A DNA stretch of 64,000 bases from Pirellulales bacterium (GTDB lineage: Bacteria > Planctomycetota > Planctomycetia > Pirellulales > Thermoguttaceae): NCBI GenBank assembly GCA_016931995.1, contig JAFGDS010000076.1:1-64000 (forward strand). The letters run 5' to 3'. The position numbers and the translations under genes were made by a program. Below are positions 50,147 through 58,381 of this stretch, piece by piece; within the stretch, counting starts at the first letter, position 1, and the number at the start of each line of letters is the position of its first letter. Under the pieces are notes generated by a model. The model saw only the letters and a program-made list of their open reading frames with translations, had not been told where the DNA came from and did no database searches.

Positions 50147-51357
50147 GGCGAAGACACCCTCCGCCCTTCGATGGCCGCGCTCTTGCCGTCGGCGGGCACG
50201 ATCACGCGATCGCCGGGCTCCAGGCCGGTCACGACCTCGACCGATTCCTTTCCGCTCGGGCCGAGCCTCAGGCCGCGCCACGCGGCGCGCCCGTCCCGAT
50301 GGACGAGCACTCCCGGTTCTCCGTCGCGCCAGAGGACGTGTCTGGTTGGAAGAACGGTCACTCCCTTCTTGCGGGCCGTCTCGATGAAGACTTCCGCGCG
50401 CTGGCCGACGGCCCAGTTCTTGGGCAACTCCAGCACGCGAACATCCACCACATACTCCCGCGTCTCGCGGTCCGCCTGGCGGCCCAGCCGCGCCACCTCT
50501 CCGCGATAGGTCTTCTCCGGTTCCGAGCGAAAGACGACCCGCGCCGGTTGCCCGACGGCGACGCGAGACATCTCCGTCTCATCGACCCAGGCGGTGATCC
50601 ATAGTTCCTCGGTCGAAATGAGGCTCAATATGGCGCTGCCCGGGACGGCAACATCGCCGGGATCGCGTTGCCGTTGGACGATCAAGCCGTCGAAGGGCGC
50701 GACGACGGCCGTGTCGTCCAAGAGCGCCTTGCGGAAAGCGAGGTTTTTCTCCGCGGCGAGCAATTGTTTTTTGGCTTCAACCAGCGCGGCTTCCGTCCGG
50801 GTGACGCCGGCCTGCGCGGTCTTCCACTCGGCGGTGGCCTTGTCCGCGTCGGATTTGCTGATGGCGCTCTTCGGCAGCAGGACCAGCGCCCGTCGGTGTT
50901 CCGCGGCGGTCTGCTCCAGGACGGCCAATGCCTGGCTGCGGTCCGCCTCCAATCGATCGAAGGTGGCCTTCGCGACGTCCACCGACGCTTGCGCCATTTC
51001 GACCTGCGGTTTCAGCTCGACGTCGTCGAGCCGGACCAGCGCCTCGCCCGCCGTCACCGAATCGCCGATGTCCGCCAAGACCTCCTGGATTCGACCCGCG
51101 ATGCGCGGACTGATCGTGGATTTGAAATGGGCTTCGAGCGTGCCCGTGCCCATCACCTCGGCGACGATTTCCCCCCGCTCGACGCGATGCTCCGCGACCG
51201 GGACGGGGGCGAACCTCGCCCAGTAGACGGCCCCGCCAGCCACGGCGGCAATCGCGGCCAGTTTTGCGGTCCTCCAGATCCATCTCCGCACCCGGTCCGC
51301 AAGCCTGTTCGTCGCGGCGGATTGCCTGTGATTGTATTCAGTCTTCACGGTCTCCAC
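50143..51357 (-). CDS. HlyD/MacA-type membrane fusion adaptor
   Basis: 404 residues. One N-terminal membrane helix (LAAIAAVAGGAVYWARFAP), a lipoyl-like half-motif ISPRIAGRIQEVLADIGDSV, a long coiled coil (about 110-195), the second lipoyl half (APFDGLIVQRQRDPGDVAVP), and C-terminal beta-barrels. Connects the permease to an outer component. GTG start with AAGG 7 bases upstream; the gene overlaps the end of the ArsR gene by 20 bases. Confidence 0.87.
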   Translation of the reverse strand: METVKTEYNHRQSAATNRLADRVRRWIWRTAKLAAIAAVAGGAVYWARFAPVPVAEHRVERGEIVAEVMGTGTLEAHFKSTISPRIAGRIQEVLADIGDSVTAGEALVRLDDVELKPQVEMAQASVDVAKATFDRLEADRSQALAVLEQTAAEHRRALVLLPKSAISKSDADKATAEWKTAQAGVTRTEAALVEAKKQLLAAEKNLAFRKALLDDTAVVAPFDGLIVQRQRDPGDVAVPGSAILSLISTEELWITAWVDETEMSRVAVGQPARVVFRSEPEKTYRGEVARLGRQADRETREYVVDVRVLELPKNWAVGQRAEVFIETARKKGVTVLPTRHVLWRDGEPGVLVHRDGRAAWRGLRLGPSGKESVEVVTGLEPGDRVIVPADGKSAAIEGRRVSSP

Positions 51358-51667
51358 TCTCGCGCCTTGGGCGGCGGTTCGCGGCTGGACGCAGGCAGAG
51401 AAGCTCGTCAATCTGCTTGCGCCATTTGTTTAGGGTCTTCTCATTCAAGCGGTAATGCACGTGGTAGCCGCGTTTCTCGTCGATCACCAGACCCGCGTCC
51501 CGCATCACCCGCAGATGCTGCGACACCGCCCCCTGGGTCACGTCGAGATGCGAAGCCAGCGCGCCCACGCAGAGCGAACGCCCCTTGAGCGCCCGCATCA
51601 TTCTTAGCCGCGTCTCGACGGCCAGGACCTTGAGAATCCGCGCCAGATCGCGCGTCGCGCACGCCAT
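51338..51667 (-). CDS. ArsR-family transcriptional regulator
   Basis: 109 residues. Winged helix-turn-helix: VLAVETRLRMMRALKGRSL, then VGALASHLDVTQGAVSQHLR as recognition helix, then the wing RGYHVHYRLNEKTL. Metal sensors of this family carry ELCVCDL in this position; here it reads SLCVGAL (one Cys at residue 33), with another Cys in ELLCLRP near the C-terminus, so a thiol or metal signal is possible but not typical. First gene of the exporter operon, so it should autoregulate the pump. The inverted repeat directly upstream is the likely binding site. Confidence 0.9.
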   Translation of the reverse strand: MACATRDLARILKVLAVETRLRMMRALKGRSLCVGALASHLDVTQGAVSQHLRVMRDAGLVIDEKRGYHVHYRLNEKTLNKWRKQIDELLCLRPAANRRPRRESGDRED

Positions 51668-51687
51668 ATATTAGTCTCCACTAATAT
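51668..51687. promoter_or_regulatory. Likely ArsR operator
   Basis: Perfect inverted repeat ATATTAGT-ctcc-ACTAATAT, touching the start codon of the ArsR gene (ATG read on the minus strand at 51665-51667). Resembles BigR/NolR-type ArsR boxes (TTAG half-sites). Binding would block initiation of the whole efflux operon. Confidence 0.8.
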
Positions 51688-51852
51688 ACTAACAAATGGA
51701 ACGGGATTGGTCAAGAGCGGCGTCCCGGAGGCGAAGAGATCGGCCATCCCGTTCCGCGCGGCGACCCAAGAAATCGCCGCGGCCCGCCTTTCCACGAGGG
51801 AAACGCGGGCCGGGGAGCATCTTGGGAAGCCCGTGAGGCTATAGGGATCGTC

Positions 51853-52494
51853 CTAGCGGAACTTCCGCGCCAGCACGAGCGCCAGGCCGCCCAGGGCCAA
51901 CAGGGCCAGCGTGGACGGCTCGGGCACGCACTGATGCGTGATGACGCCCGTGATGGTCAACTGGGCAGCCGCGACGTTGCCGGGGCTCACCTGGCGGATG
52001 TCGATCGAGACCCATTCCGGATTGAAGGGGAGGAGGATTACGCCCTCGGTCTCAAGCAGTTGGGAGTCGAGCGTCAAGGTGTCGACGACCGTGCCGGTGA
52101 AGATCGGATACCGCACGATGTACATATCCTCCTCGGCAAGCGAGACGTCGACCGGCGGCAACGTGGGATTCTCCGGCCACTGCATGGTGCTCCAGTTGAT
52201 GGCGATTTCGATGATGCGATCGGGATCGGGAATGACTGGGGCGACCGTGATGTCGTAGGTGATCCACTTCCACCGATCGCGCCGCGGCGGATCGTTGTAG
52301 AACCATTGATTGTACCAGCCGGACTCGTAGCGGACGAACCGCCCGTTGTCCCAGCCCGTCCCCTCGCCGGTGACCACGCCGTCCGGCGTCATCGTCGCGG
52401 TGAAATTGTCCACGCGGATCGGGCCGGCATTGACCGACGCGACCAGCACCAACACGGCCGCCAAGGCCAAACCCACCTTCAACAAACCTCTCAT
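51853..52494 (-). CDS. PEP-CTERM sorted exported protein
   Basis: 213 residues. Signal peptide MRGLLKVGLALAAVLVLVAS, cut near NAG. Body of beta strands (WKWITYDITVAPVIPDPDRI, GTVVDTLTLDSQLL) without recognisable family. Ends with VPEPSTLALLALGGLALVLA and RKFR, the PEP-CTERM tripartite signal. AAAGGAG lies upstream of the ATG. No exosortase gene in the window. Function unknown, presumably surface or matrix protein. Confidence 0.85.
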   Translation of the reverse strand: MRGLLKVGLALAAVLVLVASVNAGPIRVDNFTATMTPDGVVTGEGTGWDNGRFVRYESGWYNQWFYNDPPRRDRWKWITYDITVAPVIPDPDRIIEIAINWSTMQWPENPTLPPVDVSLAEEDMYIVRYPIFTGTVVDTLTLDSQLLETEGVILLPFNPEWVSIDIRQVSPGNVAAAQLTITGVITHQCVPEPSTLALLALGGLALVLARKFR

Positions 52495-52939
52495 GACTTG
52501 CTCTCCTTTTGCAGCACCCGTGATGAGAACGCAACGACGCGCCGGCCGACGCCGGCAAACCCAAGGTGCCTCGAACCCTGCCCATCCGAAAAGAAAACCG
52601 CTATTGCCAGCCACGCCCCCGATCCGACGGTACCCTCAGGGGTAATCACCCCACGCGCAATGCCCTCGAGAAGACATCGCTCACTCTAAGGGGCGGCCGG
52701 CGATGTTGTCAACTGAATTGTGCTCGATGTGACTGGGGTTTTCCCCTGCCCCCTCTAGTTAGCGAGGTCCACCGACACTATGCCCTGCTGTAAGGGGATG
52801 TCTCGTGTTGAACCATGTGGGAGGGGGCTGCGAGACCAAGGAGATTCTCGCTGCGTTTGGAATGACGCCTGCGTTCAGAATGGCGCGCTGCCCGGTGCGT
52901 ATTCCGCTGTTGGACAAGCCAGGAGTCTGCCGCCCGCGG
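52495..52939. other. Intergenic region with an HPERSEGS-type half repeat
   Basis: 445 bases. 52838-52870 (gagattctcgctgcgtttgg and atgacg) is a half of the repeat described at 36574. The rest contains a moderately AT-richer stretch near 52680-52740. No gene, RNA or hairpin terminator recognised. Confidence 0.45.
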
Positions 52940-55900
52940 TCACTCTGGTTCCGGCGGCTCGAGCGTGACCTTCAGGCCGCAGAGCACGGGAGGACGCCCG
53001 GCGACGGGCGCGAGCGTGACGACCAACTGCCGGTCGACGGCCACGCCGGGAAACGTCCGCGCGACGCCGCGACGGGCGCCGCCAGCCTCGCCCGCCGGAT
53101 CGAAGGCGGCGAGCGCTTTCTTGCCCTGCAACAATACGTCGAACACGCGGCCTTCCGGCGGCGACTCGGCCAGTGGTTCGGCGAAGAAGAGCTCGACCGT
53201 GTACGTTGCCGCGGCCGTCGTGGGCGGTTCGCCTTGCCGAGTCCGAGGTTTCTCGACGCCCTCGGCCACGCTGACGGGTACAACCTCCGCGTTGGCGGAC
53301 GAGCCGCCGGGCGCATTCTTTTTGGCGGTGGACGACTCGTCCAGCAGGAGATCGACCGCGATGGTTGCCTCGCCTTCGAGGCCGGAGGCGGCCACCCAAG
53401 CCGGTCCCTGGCCGCCGGCAAATCGGAGCGAATGGTGGAAGAACAGGCGCGGCGTCGGCTCGACGCGCAGCGGCACGTCGGGCGAGGGGCCGCCGACGCT
53501 GGGCCAGTCGAGCCACAGCGCGCCGTCCGGCTCGCGGCGGTCGCCCGGCGCGCCGAAGTTGATACCGAGCCTCTGGACTCGGGCGGGCCACGTTTCCGCG
53601 GCCGGGTATTGGTTGAACGTCCAAATCTCCGCGTCCGGCATGTGCACGAGGGCAAGCGACGTCTGGTTCTGATAGGCGCAGGTGCAGGTCCGCGTATAGT
53701 CGGGCGCGTTGAGCACGCCGTCGGCCGCGATGAGATTCGAGGTGCAGCTCGACTTGAACCCGCCGAAGTTGCCCGTGCCCCCGTCGTTGTCCAGGTCGAA
53801 GAACCCCGCCGCGCCGCTGCGAAACGTCAGCATGTGTTCGCCGGCGATCACCGCGTTGCAGCCGTAGCGGCGATGGTAGTCCCAAGGCAGAACGCGGCCC
53901 GTCAGTGGATGCACCCGCGTCTTGGGCTGCCCGGTCAAAAGATCGGCGGCCGCGCCTTCGCCGCGCACGGCGTTGAAGTACACCGTCCGTCCGTGCAACA
54001 TGCAGGGCCCGCCGTGGTTGAGCGGGGATTTCCACAGCGGGTTGCCGTCCGCGCCGCGCCGGGCCACCAGCGGCGAGGTCGGCTCGCCCTGAAGCATGTC
54101 GGCCGAAAGCCGCCCTCCCTCGAGCAGGATGTCGTGCTCGATCGAGTAGCCTAGCCACGTGCCGAAAATGTCCTTCCGGTCGCTCCAGAGGGTTTCGCCG
54201 GATCGGATGTCCAAGGCGAGAAGGATGGGCTTGTCGCGGGGCGCCTTGCCCCGCCGGGCCAGGGTGTGGAGCACCTTCTCCGGCAGGCTGTCGATCAGAA
54301 AGAGCTTGCCCGCCCCAGCCGCGATCGCGTTGTGCCGGAACCCGAGCTTCGCCGCGCGATCCCAAAGAACCTTGCCCGTGTGCCGGTTCATCACCACGAT
54401 GCGGCGGCTGGAGGTGTGGTCGTAGTTGTCCCACCGGCCGGTCTGAACCGAAAGCTGCTTGGAGAACGGCACGAGACCGGCTCCGGCCAGCAGCAGGTCG
54501 TCGTACACGCCGAGGTATCCCCAATCGGGTTTCTCTTTGTCGCCCTCCTCCGGCAGCGAAAAGGTCCGAAGCGTTTCGCCCGTCGCCGGGTCGAGCGCGA
54601 GGCACTCGTCCTTCACAATCAGGTAGACGGCGTCGATGGCGGCGACGACGTTGGTTCCGCGGGCGTTGGCCCCGGGAATGTGCACTTGGTTGTAGCTCGT
54701 GGCCAAGGGGTTGGGGTCGTACGTCTTGTCGAAGTAGACGCCGGCGGTGCCCAGATCGTCGAACCGCCGCTGCCAGAGTTCCACGCCGGTGTACACGTCC
54801 CGCGCGGTGAGCGAGTGGGTGCCCTGGAGAAACGCCCGGCCGCCGATCACTTGCTCGGGCGGAGCGTGACCGTGGCGGGGTAGAATGTCCTTGTGCTGGT
54901 TTCCGCCGAACCACAAGAGACCCAGCGGCAGCCGCACCCGCCGGTCGTCCGACTTGGCGGTGTTGGCGACGTTGCCGTTCTGGTGCGTCCACGCGCCGGC
55001 CCCGGCCAACGGGCCGTCTCGCCGCAATAGCACGAATCCGTCCCGCGATTCGACGCTTGCCCGCTCGAGCCGGGCTTGCTCGACGGCGCCCCGCAAGGCG
55101 TCGCGTTGCTCGTCGTCCGTCGCGCGGAGCCACGCCACGCCGCCGTACGGGCGCAACGAGTGGAACACGTGCCGGAGCCGCTCGGCCAGATCCGCGTCGG
55201 CAATGGCCTCGGGCGCGTCGCAGACGGCCAGCGCGGCCAAATAGGGCGGCGCGCCAAATGTCGAGGGCTCGCCGACGTGAACGCTCGCCCACGCGCCGTA
55301 CAGGCCCGCGTCGTCCAGCCGACGCCGCAGCCGCGCGACCCGCTCGGCGTCCGGGTCCACGGCGATCACGCGCAGCGCCTCCCGCCGGGCAAGCGCCTCG
55401 ACGAGTATTTCGTCGCTCGCGCCGAACACAAAGCAATACCCCTTGCCGATCGTCGTCGAGGCCAGCATCGCCTCGACCAAGGCGGCGGGCTCGGGATCCA
55501 CTGGGGCCGCCTCGCGCGTGTTCGTCACGGCCGAGGGCGGCCGTGCTACATCTTGGTCCGGCTTCTCCGGTCCAAAGGCATGGAATTGGCCTTCTTCCGT
55601 CACGGCGAAGAGCCGATCGTCGGCCGCCACGAGCCGCGCGACCGTGCCCTGGACGTCGTGCGTCCAAACCACGCGCGGCGGCCCTTCCTTGGCCAATTCC
55701 ATCGCGGTGATCCGGCCCTTGCCGCCGGCGTAAAGGCGATTGCCCGCGCGGAGGAGGGCCCCGCGGGCGTCCACGTCGGCCCGCCACAATTCGCGAGGCG
55801 GTTTGCCCAGCGAATGCGCTACAACCGGCTTGCCCGACAGGTAACAAACGTCGTCCGTCAAAACGGGATGGACCGTGCCGGGCCACATGACGATCATCTT

Positions 55901-56845
55901 GCCGGTGGCCAGGTCGTACAGGGCCGTGTTCAGCCCGCGGTGGTTGAAAAAGTGCTTGTCCGCGACGGCCACCTGCGAGCCGCCCTCCAGCTTCCGGTTG
56001 GCCCCGGGGCTGCCGGCCAGGTGGTAATAGAGCAACGCGCCGGTGCGGCGATCGAGGCACGCGGGCACGGAGCGTCCGCCGGGCACGATCAGGCGGTCGG
56101 CCGTGGCGGCCAGCGCGCCCTGCGGCGCCAGCCCGGCGAACGACGGCGCGTTGTGCGGCTGATCCACGTACGCCGCGCCGAGCCCCTCGTTGCTCCAAAG
56201 GACCTTGCCCGAAGCCGCGTCCACCGCCTGGACGAACGTGCCCATGAACGGCCAAATGCTCGCGCCGAAATACACCACGCCGTCGCGAACCACGGGCCCG
56301 CCTCGGGCGGGCCATGCGGAGCAAAGCCGGCCATTGCCCAGCGCCTTCCGGCCGTCCGGTCCGCCGCGATGCCGCCAGAGCAGCTCGCCCGTGGCCACGC
56401 TCACGCAATACAAGAATCCATCGTCGCTGACGAAGAAGACCCGATCGCCGTCGGCCGCCGGCGGGAAACGGATCGGGCCGTCGGCGTAAAACCGCCACCG
56501 CTCGCGGCCCGTTCGTGTGTCCAGCGCCGTGAGCCGATCGTTGCGGTTGGAGCCGAAAAGGAGCGTCGTGCCCACCACAATGGGCTCGTAAACGCGGTCG
56601 AAGGGCATCCGGTCCTGGTTGACCGGGTCCTCCCAGGCGGGTTCGAGGGCGGGGTAGTCGCGGATCCACTCGGGATGGAGTGCCGCGGGCAGATCGTGGG
56701 GCGAGGCGTTCGTGCGGCCCGCGTCGTAGCCCCACAGGGGCCAGTCGCCACCCGCCGCCGCGTTGTCCCCGAGCCCCGCGCCCAGCCAAGCCGCCGCGAT
56801 GCCTGCCACCAAAGCCCATCCGCAAGTCGTTTTTCGCAACGTCAT
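52940..56845 (-). CDS. Giant exported PQQ-propeller protein with embedded methyltransferase-like domain
   Basis: 1301 residues, exported (signal peptide WALVAGIAAAWLGAGLGDN). Order: PQQ-type beta-propeller I (about 33-425; ALDTRTGRERWRFYADGP, VSVATGELLWRHRG), a short linker with ARPPSAV (about 428-445) read from a palindromic repeat, a Rossmann/methyltransferase-like domain (about 455-570; YCFVFGASDEILVEAL, RVIAVDPDAERVARLRRRL), propeller II (about 600-1080; ALDIRSGETLWSDRKDI, LDLDNDGG), then two beta-sandwiches, the last (about 1210-1301; YTVELFFAEPLAES, GRVFDVLLQGKKAL) malectin-like. Motif I of the methyltransferase is FGASDEI, not GxGxG, so activity is doubtful. Likely an extracytoplasmic binding protein. 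Confidence 0.85.
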   Translation of the reverse strand: MTLRKTTCGWALVAGIAAAWLGAGLGDNAAAGGDWPLWGYDAGRTNASPHDLPAALHPEWIRDYPALEPAWEDPVNQDRMPFDRVYEPIVVGTTLLFGSNRNDRLTALDTRTGRERWRFYADGPIRFPPAADGDRVFFVSDDGFLYCVSVATGELLWRHRGGPDGRKALGNGRLCSAWPARGGPVVRDGVVYFGASIWPFMGTFVQAVDAASGKVLWSNEGLGAAYVDQPHNAPSFAGLAPQGALAATADRLIVPGGRSVPACLDRRTGALLYYHLAGSPGANRKLEGGSQVAVADKHFFNHRGLNTALYDLATGKMIVMWPGTVHPVLTDDVCYLSGKPVVAHSLGKPPRELWRADVDARGALLRAGNRLYAGGKGRITAMELAKEGPPRVVWTHDVQGTVARLVAADDRLFAVTEEGQFHAFGPEKPDQDVARPPSAVTNTREAAPVDPEPAALVEAMLASTTIGKGYCFVFGASDEILVEALARREALRVIAVDPDAERVARLRRRLDDAGLYGAWASVHVGEPSTFGAPPYLAALAVCDAPEAIADADLAERLRHVFHSLRPYGGVAWLRATDDEQRDALRGAVEQARLERASVESRDGFVLLRRDGPLAGAGAWTHQNGNVANTAKSDDRRVRLPLGLLWFGGNQHKDILPRHGHAPPEQVIGGRAFLQGTHSLTARDVYTGVELWQRRFDDLGTAGVYFDKTYDPNPLATSYNQVHIPGANARGTNVVAAIDAVYLIVKDECLALDPATGETLRTFSLPEEGDKEKPDWGYLGVYDDLLLAGAGLVPFSKQLSVQTGRWDNYDHTSSRRIVVMNRHTGKVLWDRAAKLGFRHNAIAAGAGKLFLIDSLPEKVLHTLARRGKAPRDKPILLALDIRSGETLWSDRKDIFGTWLGYSIEHDILLEGGRLSADMLQGEPTSPLVARRGADGNPLWKSPLNHGGPCMLHGRTVYFNAVRGEGAAADLLTGQPKTRVHPLTGRVLPWDYHRRYGCNAVIAGEHMLTFRSGAAGFFDLDNDGGTGNFGGFKSSCTSNLIAADGVLNAPDYTRTCTCAYQNQTSLALVHMPDAEIWTFNQYPAAETWPARVQRLGINFGAPGDRREPDGALWLDWPSVGGPSPDVPLRVEPTPRLFFHHSLRFAGGQGPAWVAASGLEGEATIAVDLLLDESSTAKKNAPGGSSANAEVVPVSVAEGVEKPRTRQGEPPTTAAATYTVELFFAEPLAESPPEGRVFDVLLQGKKALAAFDPAGEAGGARRGVARTFPGVAVDRQLVVTLAPVAGRPPVLCGLKVTLEPPEPE
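55526..55545. repeat. In-frame palindrome inside the PQQ protein
   Basis: CACGGCC-gagggc-GGCCGTG, identical in core to 20156-20175 (other orientation of the loop) and close to 41871-41928. Lies between propeller I and the methyltransferase-like domain and codes for part of ARPPSAV. Confidence 0.75.
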
Positions 56846-57243
56846 GGCAGGCGGTGGGAGGGATCGGAAGGACGACGGCGGCCGGGGATCGTGGCGCTCT
56901 TGGTCTATTCTACCCGGCGGGGCAGGATTCTGTCTTACCCCACATCGTGGTTCGGGGCCACTGCCTGGCCCTTCTTTCCCCTTGGGAGAGGGGACGACGG
57001 CGGGCTTGGGTACATTACCTCCGCGGCGTCCGTGCCTTACAATACACGATACTTCGGTGGCACGTTCCGAGCGAAGCGAAGGGCGTGGTGGGGCGCCGAA
57101 AAGCCACGCCCCGCGACGTGTGCCACTGGCTCAGTGCCGTCGGACACGGCTACGGACGCACTGGCAGAGCCAGTGGCACACCAGCCAACCGGCCGTTTCC
57201 CCCCTTTGTCCCACCTCATTCGCCAACCCTGATGGTCAACGCC
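56846..57243. repeat. Intergenic region with an inverted repeat
   Basis: GTGTGCCACTGGCTC (57118-57132) and GAGCCAGTGGCACAC (57167-57181) form a perfect 15-bp inverted repeat with a 34-base loop holding a further cagtgc/gcactg pair. Upstream part has nothing recognised. Divergent between the PQQ gene and DUF1080 gene. Confidence 0.7.
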
Positions 57244-57897
57244 ATGAAACACATCCAATGGATCGTCGCGCTGGGCCTCCTATTCTTCTTTTGTGCCACG
57301 AGAGCCCTCGCGGACACGCCACCGAACAAGGACGGCTGGATTCCTCTCTTCGACGGGAAGACGCTCGACGGCTGGAAGGCCGCGGAGAATCCCGATTCGT
57401 TTTGCGTGGAGGACGGAGCGATTGTCGCCCATCGCCAGCGGGCGCATCTGTTCTACATGGGACCGGTCGAAAACCACGACTTCCGCGATTTCGAGCTCCG
57501 CGCCGACGTGAAGACCACGCCAGGGTCGAACTCCGGGATCTTCTTCCACACGAAGTACCAGCCCACCAGCCCGCTCCAGCAAGGCTACGAGGTCCAGGTG
57601 AACCAGACGCACACCGACCCGCGGCGAACCGGCGGGCTGTTCGACGTGAAGGACGTGGCCACCTCGCCCGCCAAGGACGACGTGTGGTTCCGGTTGCACG
57701 TCACCGTGCGGAGCACGCGGGTGGTCGTGCGGGTGGACGGCAAGACCGTCGTCGACTACACGGAGCCGGACGACTACAAGCCGCCCAAGTCCCGCCCAGG
57801 CCGCAAAATCGGCCACGGTACCTTCGCCCTGCAGGCGCACGATCCGAAGAGCAAAGTGTATTTCAAAAACATCGAAGTCAAGCCACTGGGGGATTGA
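57244..57897 (+). CDS. Exported DUF1080 (3-keto-disaccharide hydrolase-like) protein
   Basis: 217 residues. Signal peptide (LGLLFFFCATRALA-DTP). DUF1080 motif WIPLFDGKTLDGWK near residue 30, then FELRADVKTTPGSNSGIFFH (PGSNSGIFF is typical), and C-terminal GTFALQAHDPKSKVYFKNI. The fold is a concanavalin-like sandwich of about 200 residues. Some members hydrolyse 3-keto-glycosides; no partner enzyme is adjacent. An ATG 12 bases upstream is possible; no clear ribosome site for either. Confidence 0.88.
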   Translation: MKHIQWIVALGLLFFFCATRALADTPPNKDGWIPLFDGKTLDGWKAAENPDSFCVEDGAIVAHRQRAHLFYMGPVENHDFRDFELRADVKTTPGSNSGIFFHTKYQPTSPLQQGYEVQVNQTHTDPRRTGGLFDVKDVATSPAKDDVWFRLHVTVRSTRVVVRVDGKTVVDYTEPDDYKPPKSRPGRKIGHGTFALQAHDPKSKVYFKNIEVKPLGD

Positions 57898-58381
57898 GCT
57901 GAAACGGGCAGTGCCTGCAAGATCCGCTGGAGCCGGAATCGCGGTCCGTGGCGTCCATTCTCCACGGATCCCTTTTCTCTAGCCCAGGCGTTTACGCCTG
58001 CGGTCACGGGTCGAAATACTATTCCCATTTTCATCAGCCCCTGCAGGGGCGATGAGGTTGATTCTGCGACGATTTCGTCCCCTGAAGGGAACTTCACGCA
58101 AAAAAACGATCCATAAGGTCCTCTCGATCCGCAGGCGTAAACGCCTGGGCTAGAGAAAAGGCACGTGAGCCACGCCGGCGGTGGTCGTGGCTGTCGTTTC
58201 CGGCGAGGTGGTGACCGCCGGGACGGTCAAGCCCGTAAGATATGCCCCTTTAGTGGGGTGATTGTCCCGATTCGGTTTGCGGCTGGCCGGTGGGTTTGTT
58301 ATCGTGAACAGTATAGGGGGCTTTGGACGTTCGTAACGGGGTATCTCGCGGAACCGACGAAGAACCTGAGGAGCCACGACC
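57898..58381. repeat. 191-bp element with perfect 33-bp terminal inverted repeats
   Basis: Left 57971-58003 (begins ccttttctctagcccaggcg) and right 58129-58161 are exact reverse complements over 33 bases, with a 125-base interior. Each arm carries caggcgtttacgcctg, itself a palindrome. The interior has agcccctgcaggggc and cgtcccctgaagggaac. No target-site duplication is obvious. The remainder of the gap up to 58381 holds only the GAGGAG ribosome site of the next gene. Confidence 0.88.

Noticed and set aside
56680-57243. N-terminal extension of the DUF1080 protein
   Set aside because: The frame crosses an inverted repeat and the promoter region; the signal peptide starts at 57244.
57971-58161. 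CRISPR array
   Set aside because: The repeat is a two-armed inverted structure, not regularly spaced direct repeats.
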